Assembly (NCBI GenBank): GCA_030833665.1
Contig: JAURGT010000017.1
Location: 1 to 32,866, forward strand
Direction: 5' to 3'
Source of the DNA: Miltoncostaeales bacterium
GTDB taxonomy: Bacteria > Actinomycetota > Thermoleophilia > Miltoncostaeales > Miltoncostaeaceae
DNA length: 32,866 bases
Below the pieces are notes generated by a model. It made no database searches. It saw only the letters and a program-made list of their open reading frames with translations, and had not been told where the DNA came from. Made by a program: the position numbers and the translations under genes. This document shows positions 14,474-21,436 of the stretch, in pieces; positions within the stretch are counted from its first letter, which is position 1; every line of letters begins with the position of its first letter.

Positions 14474-15243
14474 GATCCGCGCGCCGCGCACGCGCGATCG
14501 CCCTGGCGCTCGTCGCCGGCGTCGGCCTGGCCATCGCCGCCGTGCCCGCGATGGCTGACGGCGGACGCACCGCGTGGCCGGGGTCAGCGCTGCTCGCCGG
14601 CGCCTGGAGCGGCACGGCGAGCAGTACGAGCAACCCCGACTTCACCTTCCCGGTGACGGCCACCGTCAGCGTGGCCGCCACCGGTCGGCCCACGGGCACG
14701 GTCGACCTCGGCGCCCCGGTGAACTGCGTGGGCGGGTGGAGCCCGGTGTCCACCGCGGGGCGCGTCACCACATTCGCCGAAAACATCGTGAGCCGCGTGC
14801 CCGGCGGGGACTGCATCAAGAACGGCACGGTGCGCCTGTCAGCGGCCAGCGGGGGACGCCTCCGCTACGTGTGGACCAAGGGCGACGATGGCAGCGTGGC
14901 CTACCTCAAGCCCGTCGGGGTGTCCGGCGCGTGGGTAGGCACCCTCAGCCAAGCCGGCCTCGGTACGGTGCCGGTGCGCATTCGCGTGGCGGGCGTGAGG
15001 GCCGGAGAGATCCACGGGGTATCGAGCTACGCCGCCCCGCTCGCCTGCGGCGGGCGCCTTGAGCCGCAGGGCGCCGGATCGCAGCGGCGCGCCGTGCTGC
15101 GCGAGGTCATCACCCGGAGCGCGAGCACCGCGTGCGTGGGCGTGGGTACGATGACGGTGGCGATGCGATCCGATGGGCGTCTCTCGTATCGCTGGGAAGG
15201 CGGGGGCGTGGTATCGACGGCGACGCTGAAGAGGGCCGGGTAG
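14470..15243 (+). CDS. Secreted protein with two tandem copies of a Cys-pair beta domain
   Basis: A 257-residue exported protein with a signal peptide (MRSARRARAIALALVAGVG, cleavage near AMA at about residue 29). The mature part is an internal duplication. Unit 1 (about 44-148) opens GAWSGT and unit 2 (about 153-255) opens GAWVGT. Each has two cysteines separated by exactly 29 residues (86/115 and 193/222) and ends in an RYVW or SYRW strand followed by a short hairpin. The pattern resembles a domain I recall at the C-terminus of some actinobacterial Ser/Thr kinase-like proteins, of unknown ligand. One disulfide per unit is likely. It is co-translated with DedA and followed two bases later by a thioredoxin-like gene. 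Confidence 0.8.
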   Translation: MRSARRARAIALALVAGVGLAIAAVPAMADGGRTAWPGSALLAGAWSGTASSTSNPDFTFPVTATVSVAATGRPTGTVDLGAPVNCVGGWSPVSTAGRVTTFAENIVSRVPGGDCIKNGTVRLSAASGGRLRYVWTKGDDGSVAYLKPVGVSGAWVGTLSQAGLGTVPVRIRVAGVRAGEIHGVSSYAAPLACGGRLEPQGAGSQRRAVLREVITRSASTACVGVGTMTVAMRSDGRLSYRWEGGGVVSTATLKRAG

Positions 15244-15245
15244 GC

Positions 15246-15707
15246 ATGGGCACGCGCATCGACATCGACGGCCGCTCGCTGGCCGATCGCATGACAGAGA
15301 TCCGCGGCGCGGACGAGGCCGTGCTGGTGATCGGGCGGCCCGTGTGCCCCGCCTGCCAGGTGACCGGCGCCGGCCTCGAGGCCCTGGGCGAGGCCCGCCC
15401 GGGGCTGTTCATGGCGTTCGTGGAGATGTGGGGCCCTGAGGATTGGCGCGCCCGCGGCGAGGACGGCTGGCCCGAGGGCGTGACGGTGAGCCCGTCGGCC
15501 GTGCCCGCCACGGTGCTCATGCGTCGCGGCGAGGTGGTGTCAAAGCGCTTCGGCGCGGTTCCGGCGCACGACCTGGACCGCTGGATGGACGAGCACTTCG
15601 GACCTGCGGCGCACCCGCTGCCCGAGGGCATCACTGAGGCCGAGCAGGCGGTGCTCGACCGCACCGCCGCCCGCCGGGCGCAGCATGACGCCGTGAAGGG
15701 GCGCTGA
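15246..15707 (+). CDS. Thioredoxin-fold protein with CPAC motif
   Basis: A 153-residue protein with a thioredoxin-like layout: a beta strand AVLVIGRPV, the redox motif CPAC (Cys34, Cys37) at the start of a helix, the strand LFMAFVEM, then the cis-proline loop in SPSAVPATVLMRRGEVVSKRFG, and a final helix. No signal peptide is visible, so it should act in the cytoplasm as a thiol-disulfide reductant or bacilliredoxin-like protein; the partner is unknown. ATG at 15246, two bases after the previous stop, avoids a low-complexity upstream extension. It precedes an iron-sulfur photolyase, whose cluster or flavin chemistry might benefit from a reductant, but that link is speculative. Confidence 0.75.
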   Translation: MGTRIDIDGRSLADRMTEIRGADEAVLVIGRPVCPACQVTGAGLEALGEARPGLFMAFVEMWGPEDWRARGEDGWPEGVTVSPSAVPATVLMRRGEVVSKRFGAVPAHDLDRWMDEHFGPAAHPLPEGITEAEQAVLDRTAARRAQHDAVKGR

Positions 15708-15724
15708 GCGCGCCCACCATATGG

Positions 15725-17212
15725 GTGCTCGGGGATCAACTCGATCCCTCGGGCCCGGCATTCCGGGGACACCGACCGGGCGAGGCCCGGGTGCTGATGG
15801 TCGAAAGCGATCACGCCCTCGCTCGCCTGCCCTACAACCGCGAGCGCCGCGTGCTGGTGATCGGCGGCATGCGGCGGCTGGCCGACCGCCTGCGCCGGGA
15901 TGGCTGGGCGGTCGACCTGCGCCGGGCGCCCACGCTCTTCGCGGGCGTGATGGCCCACGCGACGGAGGAGCAGCCCGACCGCCTGGTGGTGGCCCACCCC
16001 ACCTCGCGCAGCGGCCTCGCGCTGGTGCGGAGCCTGGCCGACGCCCTACCGGTGCCCGTTGAGGTGCGCGAGCCCGTGGGCTTCATCACGCGTCCAGGGG
16101 AGCTCGACGAGATCCTCGGAAAGCGCGCGCCGCGCATGGACACCTTCTACCGCGACATGCGGCGACGGCTGGACATTCTCGTGGATTCGCACGGCGACCC
16201 GGTGGGCGGCGCCTGGAGCATGGACAAGGAGAACCGCAAGCCGCCGCCGCGCACCCGCGACCTGGGAGCGCCGGCTCCATGGCTGCCCCCGGCCGACGAC
16301 CCGCTCGACGCATCGCTGCGTCGCGAGTTCGCGCCGCTGCCAGAAGTCGGCGAGGGAGGCGAGCGCGTGATGGCCGCCGACACCGATGAGGCCGAGGCCG
16401 CGCTCGACCGCTTCATCGAGGCGCGCCTCGCCGGGTTCGGCCCGCACGAGGACGCCATGATGGACGACGACTGGGCGATGGCGCACTCGCTGCTCTCAGG
16501 ACCCCTCAACCTGGGGCTCCTCTCCCCGGAGCGCGTGGCCCGGCGGGTGGCCGACGCCCTGGGGGACGGCGCGCCCATCGCGTCGGTGGAGGGCTTCGTG
16601 CGGCAGGTGATCGGCTGGCGCGAGTACGTGTGGGGTTGGTACTGGAAGCGCACGTGGCGCGATGCCAACGCCCTCGGGGCCGAGGCGCCCGTGCCCGCGG
16701 CGCTGTGGGGCGGCACCACCCGCATGCGCTGCGTGCAGGTGGCCATGGACGGCATCCACCGGCGCGGCTACTCGCATCACATCCAGCGGCTCATGGTGCT
16801 GGGCACCCTCATGCTGCTGCGCGGCACCGAGCCCTGGGCGGCCACCCGGTGGTTCCAGGCCGCCCACGTTGACGGCTCGGCGTGGGTGATGGCTCCCAAC
16901 GTGATCGGCATGGCGCTCTACGCCGACGGCGGCCAGATGATGACCAAGCCCTACGCCGCCAGCGGGGCGTACATCAACCGCATGAGCAACCACTGCCGCT
17001 CGTGCCCCTACGACCCCAAGTCGGCCACCGGGCCCGATGCCTGCCCCTTCACCACCCTCTACTGGGACTTCCTCGACCGGCACCGCGAGCGGCTCGGGCA
17101 GAATCCCCGCATGTCGCTCTCGATGCGCAACCTCGAGAAGAGGCAGGACATCCCGGCCATCCGCGCACGCGCACGCGAGGTGATGGCCGCCCTCGACACG
17201 GGAGTGGACTGA
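15725..17212 (+). CDS. Iron-sulfur bacterial cryptochrome/photolyase (PhrB/CryB-like)
   Basis: A 495-residue member of the FeS-BCP group, which repairs (6-4) photoproducts in DNA with light, FAD and a [4Fe-4S] cluster. The N-terminal part is the antenna-binding alpha/beta domain (LGDQLDP, VLMVESDHALARLPYNRERRVLVIGGMR). The C-terminal FAD domain has EGFVRQVIGWREYVWGWYW and RGYSHHIQRLMVLGTLMLLRG. Cluster cysteines appear at 336, 424, 427 and 440. Their spacing (88, 3, 13) equals that of Agrobacterium PhrB (350, 438, 441, 454) as I remember it. GTG at 15725 is the first standard start, but it cuts into the first strand; CTG at 15704, overlapping the previous stop as CTGA, would restore it. Confidence 0.9.
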   Translation: MLGDQLDPSGPAFRGHRPGEARVLMVESDHALARLPYNRERRVLVIGGMRRLADRLRRDGWAVDLRRAPTLFAGVMAHATEEQPDRLVVAHPTSRSGLALVRSLADALPVPVEVREPVGFITRPGELDEILGKRAPRMDTFYRDMRRRLDILVDSHGDPVGGAWSMDKENRKPPPRTRDLGAPAPWLPPADDPLDASLRREFAPLPEVGEGGERVMAADTDEAEAALDRFIEARLAGFGPHEDAMMDDDWAMAHSLLSGPLNLGLLSPERVARRVADALGDGAPIASVEGFVRQVIGWREYVWGWYWKRTWRDANALGAEAPVPAALWGGTTRMRCVQVAMDGIHRRGYSHHIQRLMVLGTLMLLRGTEPWAATRWFQAAHVDGSAWVMAPNVIGMALYADGGQMMTKPYAASGAYINRMSNHCRSCPYDPKSATGPDACPFTTLYWDFLDRHRERLGQNPRMSLSMRNLEKRQDIPAIRARAREVMAALDTGVD

Positions 17213-17937
17213 TGGCCGACCAGCCGAAGCGCCGCGGGCGCATCACCACGCGGGGCCCCGGCACCGAACGGGTACGCGACGCCGACCTCGCGCTGTTGCA
17301 GGGCCCCGAGCCCGACTTCGTCTCCACCGACCCGTGGCGTGCGCTGCGGATACTCGGGGAGTTCGTGGAGGGCTTCGACCTGCTGGCTCGCGTAGGGCCG
17401 GCGGTATGCGTGTTCGGATCGGCGCGCACGCCCCCAGATGACCCCGACTACGCAGCGGCCGTGGAGATCGGCCGGCTGCTCGCCCGCGAGGGGCGGGCCG
17501 TCATCACCGGTGGCGGCCCCGGCCTCATGGAGGCCGCCAACAAGGGCGCGTCCGAGGGCGGCGGGCTGTCGGTGGGACTCAACATCGAGTTGCCGCACGA
17601 GCAGTATCGCAACCCTTACGTGAACCTCGGCGTGGACTTCCGCTACTTCTTCGTGCGCAAGACGATGTTCGTCAAGTACTCCGAGGCCTTCGTCGTGATG
17701 CCCGGCGGCTTCGGCACACTCGACGAGCTCTTCGAGGCGCTCGTGCTCATCCAGACCGGCAAGGTGCGCGACTTCCCGCTGGTGCTCTACCGCAGCGCCC
17801 ACTGGCACGGGCTGATCGACTGGATGCGCGAGACCACCCTCGGCGAGGGCTGGGTCGACGAGGACGACCTCGCGCGCATCCACCTGGCCGACACGCCGGA
17901 GGACGTGGTGCGCCTGGCCACGGGAGGCGCCGGCTAG
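17212..17937 (+). CDS. LOG family protein (TIGR00730-like; possible cytokinin riboside-5'-phosphate phosphoribohydrolase)
   Basis: A 241-residue Rossmann-like protein of the LOG/lysine-decarboxylase-like family. The diagnostic PGGFGTLDELFE motif and ITGGGPGLMEAANKGASEGG, which form the nucleotide-phosphate site, are present. VCVFGSARTP is the first strand. Members cleave ribose phosphate from N6-modified AMP or from other nucleotide 5'-monophosphates; true lysine decarboxylation has been disproved for this group. The start codon shares one base with the photolyase stop (TGATG), so the two are co-translated. A 40-residue charged N-terminal extension precedes the core. Function in nucleotide salvage is likely but the substrate cannot be read. 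Confidence 0.88.
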   Translation: MADQPKRRGRITTRGPGTERVRDADLALLQGPEPDFVSTDPWRALRILGEFVEGFDLLARVGPAVCVFGSARTPPDDPDYAAAVEIGRLLAREGRAVITGGGPGLMEAANKGASEGGGLSVGLNIELPHEQYRNPYVNLGVDFRYFFVRKTMFVKYSEAFVVMPGGFGTLDELFEALVLIQTGKVRDFPLVLYRSAHWHGLIDWMRETTLGEGWVDEDDLARIHLADTPEDVVRLATGGAG

Positions 17938-17941
17938 GGCT

Positions 17942-17959
17942 CCCACCCGCATGGGTGGG
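17942..17959. terminator. Short perfect hairpin after the LOG gene
   Basis: CCCACCC and GGGTGGG (7 bp, loop GCAT) begin 5 bases after the stop at 17937. There is no T-run, but the position right after an operon end supports a terminator. Confidence 0.4.
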
Positions 17960-17977
17960 GCGGGCCCACCGGAACGA

Positions 17978-18000
17978 CCGTGGCGTTCTCGGCGCCACGG
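17978..18000. promoter_or_regulatory. Inverted repeat over the -35 region of the HTH gene pair (possible operator)
   Basis: CCGTGGCG and CGCCACGG form a perfect 8-bp inverted repeat with a 7-base spacer. It ends 3 bases before the GATACT -10 and so covers the expected -35 region. A dimeric DNA-binding protein there would control the promoter, and the two HTH proteins encoded just downstream are obvious candidates for autoregulation. The alternative reading is a second terminator hairpin. Confidence 0.4.
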
Positions 18001-18003
18001 ATC

Positions 18004-18009
18004 GATACT
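18004..18009 (+). promoter_or_regulatory. -10 element for the HTH gene pair
   Basis: GATACT lies 7 bases before the ATG at 18017, fitting the leaderless spacing except for the first base of the TAnnnT pattern. Confidence 0.35.
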
Positions 18010-18016
18010 CGCCTAC

Positions 18017-18697
18017 ATGGCGCACGGTACGGCGACATGCAGCGGTGAACAGCTCTCGGTATCCGCCGCCGCTCGCCTGCTCGGGGTGAGCGTGTCATCG
18101 CTCAGGGCATGGGCGGCCGACGATCTGGTGCCGCATGAGCGCACGCCGGGGGGACATAGGCGCTTCGACCGCGAGCGGCTGCGCGAGTGGATGGCAGAGC
18201 GTGGCGGAGAGCTTCCTGCGCAGCCGTCGGGGCGCGGCCCGAAGCTGGTGGCCGGGCGCGTGGAGCGCCTGCCCCGCCCCGCGCACGTGCTCACCGACGA
18301 TGCCGGGGCCATCGTGGACGAGGCCCTTGCGCTCATGGCCGACGGCCAGCAACTCTCGCACCGGCGCACTACAGCGCGGCGCGCGCGCATGGAGGACCAA
18401 CTCGCCGACCTGGCCGACGCGCTCGACGTCGGCGATCTCTCAGGATGCCTGCGCGAGGCCGAGTGGCAGGCATTCCGCCACGGCGCAGCCGGACTGCCCG
18501 CCACGCAGCCGGTGGGCGAGTGGCTCGCGCTCGCGTGCTCCGTGGAGCGGCGTCTGCATGCCGTGGGGCTGTCGCATCATGAGGTGGATGCGGTCCGGCA
18601 GGCGATGGACCGACTCTCGTGGCGAGCCGCCGCGGGGCTCGCGGCAGGTCGCCGGTCGCGGGCCGAGGCCCGGGAGGACGCCCTCAGTGCGGCCTGA
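18017..18697 (+). CDS. MerR/excisionase-type HTH protein, copy 1
   Basis: A 226-residue protein with an N-terminal MerR/excisionase-like winged HTH: LSVSAAARLLGVSVSSLRAWAADDLVPHERTPGGHRRF is the helix-turn-helix plus the wing with the GGHRRF signature. The rest (about 80-226) is helical and contains no obvious cofactor-binding motif; a histidine-containing stretch (QAFRHGAAG, LSHHEVDAVRQ) is seen. It is probably a transcription regulator that senses through the C-terminal domain. ATG at 18017 gives the normal short lead before the HTH. The next gene encodes a paralogue of exactly the same length and overlaps it by 11 bases. No phage genes are nearby, so a chromosomal regulator is more likely than a true excisionase. 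Confidence 0.8.
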   Translation: MAHGTATCSGEQLSVSAAARLLGVSVSSLRAWAADDLVPHERTPGGHRRFDRERLREWMAERGGELPAQPSGRGPKLVAGRVERLPRPAHVLTDDAGAIVDEALALMADGQQLSHRRTTARRARMEDQLADLADALDVGDLSGCLREAEWQAFRHGAAGLPATQPVGEWLALACSVERRLHAVGLSHHEVDAVRQAMDRLSWRAAAGLAAGRRSRAEAREDALSAA

Positions 18698-19367
18698 CGG
18701 CACCATCGGTGCGCGCGAGCGGCAGGACCGGCCGTGGCTTTCCATCTCGGGCGCCGCCCGCGCGCTTGGCGTGAGCACGAGCACCCTGCGCGCCTGGGCG
18801 GCCGACGGCAGCGTGCCGCACGTGCGTACCGCCGGCGGGCACCGGCGGTTCAACCCCGACGCCCTCGCGGAGTGGCTCGCCGAGCGCCCCGACCCGGGGG
18901 TGCCGCGGGAGGAGCGCTCCACATGGTTCGCGCCTGATCCCGGGCTGGCAGACGTTCTCGTGAGCCGCGCCGATCGGGTGGCCATGATCGCGGACGACGA
19001 GATGGCCGGGGCGGGCGGGCAGGGCTTTGGTCACCTGCCCGCGCACGAGCGGCGCCGCGCTGCCGTTGACTGGGTGCTGGTGGTGGCGCACGCCCTGCGC
19101 ACCGGCCGGCTCGCCGAGGGACTCGCTCAGGCGCAGGCATACGGCCACGCGCACGGCACTGCCGGATCATCCGCGGAGGATGCCCTCTCTGGCCCCATCA
19201 CCATGGGGCGCGCCATCGACGCCGCACTCAGGATGGAGCCGGGCGCGGTGACGCCCGGCGAGTGTGATCACGCCGCCGCGGTGGTGAGACGACTCACGGT
19301 TCGCATCGCCGATGCCTGGGCCGATGCCACGCACGAGGGGCGCGCCGAGGCGGCGATCCTCCCGTAG
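18687..19367 (+). CDS. MerR/excisionase-type HTH protein, copy 2
   Basis: A 226-residue paralogue of the preceding gene. Over the 47-residue HTH and wing about 33 positions are identical (RAWAAD and GGHRRF shared), while the C-terminal domain is much more diverged but still helical, with a HAHGTAG stretch aligning with RHGAAG of copy 1. The GTG start at 18687 lies inside the end of copy 1 and has GGAGG 9 bases upstream (18673-18677), which fixes the start. Both are therefore made from one mRNA. The near-identical recognition region suggests that they bind similar sites or form a heterodimer. It converges on the metallophosphatase gene with a 40-base gap holding no strong hairpin. Confidence 0.8.
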   Translation: MRPDGTIGARERQDRPWLSISGAARALGVSTSTLRAWAADGSVPHVRTAGGHRRFNPDALAEWLAERPDPGVPREERSTWFAPDPGLADVLVSRADRVAMIADDEMAGAGGQGFGHLPAHERRRAAVDWVLVVAHALRTGRLAEGLAQAQAYGHAHGTAGSSAEDALSGPITMGRAIDAALRMEPGAVTPGECDHAAAVVRRLTVRIADAWADATHEGRAEAAILP

Positions 19368-19407
19368 CCCCAGATTGCGGCAGGCGCTGCAGCCGGTGTG
19401 CGCGCCG

Positions 19408-20322
19408 TCACCTGCCCGACGGGGTGCGCACTGGCACGCTCACCGACTCCAGAGTCGAGCCGTCGCGGCGCACCGCGCGCACGGCGATGGCAGCGGCTGT
19501 GGCGTCGACCTCGAGGAAGTTGTACTGCGGTGTGCACTTCGCGAGGCCTGCGGGCAGGCGCACGCACGGGTACACCTGCGCCCCGCCGCCGCCCGACACG
19601 ATGTAGGTGATGCCCCGGTTCACGATGCGCTCGTATGAATGGTTGTGGCCGCTCAGTACCAGCGATACGCCGTGCTTGCGGAAGAGCGGCACCATGAGGC
19701 GCTGCTGGGTGGTATCGGGGGCGTGCAGCCCCGCCGTGTAGGGCGGCTGGTGGATGGACACCACGCGCACGGGTTCCTTCGCCCGCACGAGCGTGCGCCT
19801 GAGGAACGCCAACTGGGCCGATGAGGACGGCTGGTTGCCGTCGAGCACGATCACGCGCAGGGGCCCCTGCGCGAAAGAGTACCAGCGCTTCGGGGTGCCG
19901 AGGCGCGTGGCCGTGGAGGTGCCGCCGATGTCGTGGTTGCCCCACGTGGCGCGCCAGGGGAGGCCCGTGGCCAGAAGGCAGGCCTCAGGGCGGTCGAACG
20001 TGGAACGGGTGGCGGTGCCGTCGGGCGAGTAGAAGTTGTCGCCGGTGGTGAGGATGAACGACGCGGGCCTGGCCGCGTGGCTTGCGCACATGCGCTTGCT
20101 GATAGCCGCCTGCGCGCTGCTGCCGGTGCCCCAGTCGCCCTTCACGAGGAACCTCACCGACTGGACAGAGGGCGTGCTGGATGCTCCGGGTGGCTGCGCC
20201 GCCGCGGACCCGCTGGCGGCGAGGGCCGACCCCGCGAGCGCGACGCCGACGATCGCAGCGCCCGCGAGGGCTCGGGACGGGCGACCGGGGCGGCGGCGAG
20301 GGCGTCGATGCATGGCTGTCAT
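19408..20322 (-). CDS. Secreted calcineurin-like / purple-acid-type metallophosphatase
   Basis: A 304-residue exported phosphoesterase. A basic N-terminus (MHRRPRRRPGRPSR) leads into a hydrophobic signal stretch ending near SAAAQ. The dimetal site motifs occur in order: VKGDWG, TTGDNFY, TWGNHDIGG, SIHQPPY and LSGHNHSYER, as in the metallophosphatase domain of purple acid phosphatase-like proteins (ACP5-type). It likely hydrolyses phosphomonoesters outside the cytoplasm, aiding phosphate supply. ATG at 20322 is chosen; ATG at 20313 is an alternative. It diverges from rpsF across a 180-base region whose TATA stretch near 20396-20403 could serve both strands. Confidence 0.88.
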   Translation of the reverse strand: MTAMHRRPRRRPGRPSRALAGAAIVGVALAGSALAASGSAAAQPPGASSTPSVQSVRFLVKGDWGTGSSAQAAISKRMCASHAARPASFILTTGDNFYSPDGTATRSTFDRPEACLLATGLPWRATWGNHDIGGTSTATRLGTPKRWYSFAQGPLRVIVLDGNQPSSSAQLAFLRRTLVRAKEPVRVVSIHQPPYTAGLHAPDTTQQRLMVPLFRKHGVSLVLSGHNHSYERIVNRGITYIVSGGGGAQVYPCVRLPAGLAKCTPQYNFLEVDATAAAIAVRAVRRDGSTLESVSVPVRTPSGR

Positions 20323-20397
20323 GGTTGCACCGCGTGCGGCGTCACGAGTCCGCGCGAGGTCTGGCACGAACGTCGGGGATCGGGCGCGAGGCGCTGT

Positions 20398-20403
20398 TAT
20401 AGT
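20398..20403 (+). promoter_or_regulatory. -10 element for the rpsF operon
   Basis: TATAGT is the best -10 in the 180-base divergent region and would give a leader of about 90 bases before rpsF, unlike the leaderless genes elsewhere. The same bases read TATAAC on the minus strand and might serve the metallophosphatase. Confidence 0.45.
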
Positions 20404-20409
20404 CTCCGG

Positions 20410-20502
20410 CCTGCCGCGGCCGGGTGGGACGCACTGCGATCCCCCGGCCATTGCGTGCGGCCGACCTGACGAGCATCACAGACCAACACCGGAGGACCGG
20501 CG
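20410..20502 (+). promoter_or_regulatory. Structured rpsF leader (possible ribosomal-protein autoregulation)
   Basis: The leader contains alternative pairings: CCGGCC/GGCCGG near its start and CCGG..GGGA with TCCC..CCGG around a CGCACTGCGA loop. In many bacteria the rpsF leader binds the bS6:bS18 complex and represses the operon. I cannot confirm the conserved motif by eye. A GGAGG Shine-Dalgarno lies at 20491-20495. Confidence 0.25.
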
Positions 20503-20919
20503 ATCACCGCGTACCAGATCATGATCATCCTCAACCCCGAGGTTGACGGGGAGCAGCACGCAGAAATCGTCTCGCGCGTGCGCTCGCTCATCGAGGATGG
20601 CGGCGGCACGGTCGACGACGTCGCCGAGTGGGGACGCCGCAAGATCGCTTACCCGGTACGCAAGCAGGCTGACGGCATGTACGTGGTCGTCACCTGCCAG
20701 ACCTCTCCCGAGGTGCTCGACGAGATCAGCCGCGTGCTGGCCATCAGCAAGGACGTCGTGCTGCGCGCGATGCCGTTCCGCCTCACCGAGGCCGAGCTGG
20801 CCACCGTGCAGGCCAACGGCGTCCCCGAGCCCATCGATGAGCGTCCGGAGCGCGAGGAGCGCCCCCGGGGCGGGCGTCGTGGCGGCCCGGGTGGCGGCGG
20901 CCGCCGGCGCGACCGCTAG
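20503..20919 (+). CDS. rpsF: 30S ribosomal protein bS6 with an apparent ATC start codon
   Basis: bS6 binds the central domain of 16S rRNA together with bS18. The 138-residue product has the ferredoxin-like core (AYQIMIILNPEVD, then VAEWGRRKIAYPVRKQADGMYVVV) and an Arg/Gly-rich tail. No ATG, GTG, TTG or CTG occurs in frame between the upstream stop (20467) and ATG 20521. Starting at 20521 would remove most of the first strand and leave the Shine-Dalgarno GGAGG 25 bases away. The ATC at 20503 is 7 bases after GGAGG and aligns exactly with Met1 of Thermus bS6 (MRRYEVNIVLNP against ITAYQIMIILNP). I therefore call ATC as the start. ssb follows after 27 bases. Confidence 0.85.
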   Translation: MTAYQIMIILNPEVDGEQHAEIVSRVRSLIEDGGGTVDDVAEWGRRKIAYPVRKQADGMYVVVTCQTSPEVLDEISRVLAISKDVVLRAMPFRLTEAELATVQANGVPEPIDERPEREERPRGGRRGGPGGGGRRRDR

Positions 20920-20946
20920 TCGCGCAACCCCTTCCGAGGAGCCCAA

Positions 20947-21426
20947 GTGCCCGCCGATCTCAATCGCGTGACCCTCATCGGTCGCCTCACCCGTGACCCC
21001 GAGCTGCGCCACCTGCGCTCGGGCGACGCCGTGGCCTCGCTGCGCATCGCCGTCAACGGCCGCGCCCGCGACGAGGGCGGCCAGTGGGTGGACAAGCCGA
21101 ATTTCTTCGACGTCAGCGTTTTCGGTCGCCAGGCGGAGACCGTGGCCAACTACATGGCCAAGGGTCGGCGCATCGGCATCGATGGCCGGCTGCAGTGGCG
21201 CGAGTGGGAGTCCCAGGACGGCGCCAAGCGCCAGAGCGTCGACATCGTGGCCAACGACGTCTTCTTCCTCGACAGCCGCGAAGGCGGCGAGGGCGGAGGC
21301 GGAGGCGGAGGCGGCTGGCAGTCGCAGGCCGCGCCCGTCAGCCCCGGCGGCGACCTGCCGGTGGACACCAGTGACCTTTCATCACCGGCCCCGGATCCCG
21401 CCGGGGACGACGACATCCCGTTCTAG
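20947..21426 (+). CDS. ssb: Single-stranded DNA-binding protein
   Basis: A 159-residue SSB that coats single-stranded DNA during replication and repair. The OB-fold spans about residues 1-110 (LNRVTLIGRLTRDPELRHL, PNFFDVSVFGRQAETVANYMAKGRRIGIDGRL). A glycine-rich linker (about 112-120) and an acidic tail ending DDDIPF follow; the tail recruits partner proteins such as helicases. The GTG start at 20947 has GAGGA 6 bases upstream. It is followed after only 10 bases by rplI, so the rpsR gene normally found here is absent. Confidence 0.97.
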   Translation: MPADLNRVTLIGRLTRDPELRHLRSGDAVASLRIAVNGRARDEGGQWVDKPNFFDVSVFGRQAETVANYMAKGRRIGIDGRLQWREWESQDGAKRQSVDIVANDVFFLDSREGGEGGGGGGGGWQSQAAPVSPGGDLPVDTSDLSSPAPDPAGDDDIPF

Positions 21427-21436
21427 GAACTGACTG

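Noticed and set aside
18017-19367. Excisionase-type HTH genes as a sign of a prophage or integrated element
   Set aside because: No integrase, phage structural gene, tRNA target or flanking direct repeat is visible; the genes look like ordinary chromosomal regulators.
20521-20919. rpsF starting at the first ATG
   Set aside because: This start would lack part of the first beta strand and lies 25 bases from the Shine-Dalgarno sequence, whereas ATC 20503 fits both alignment and spacing.
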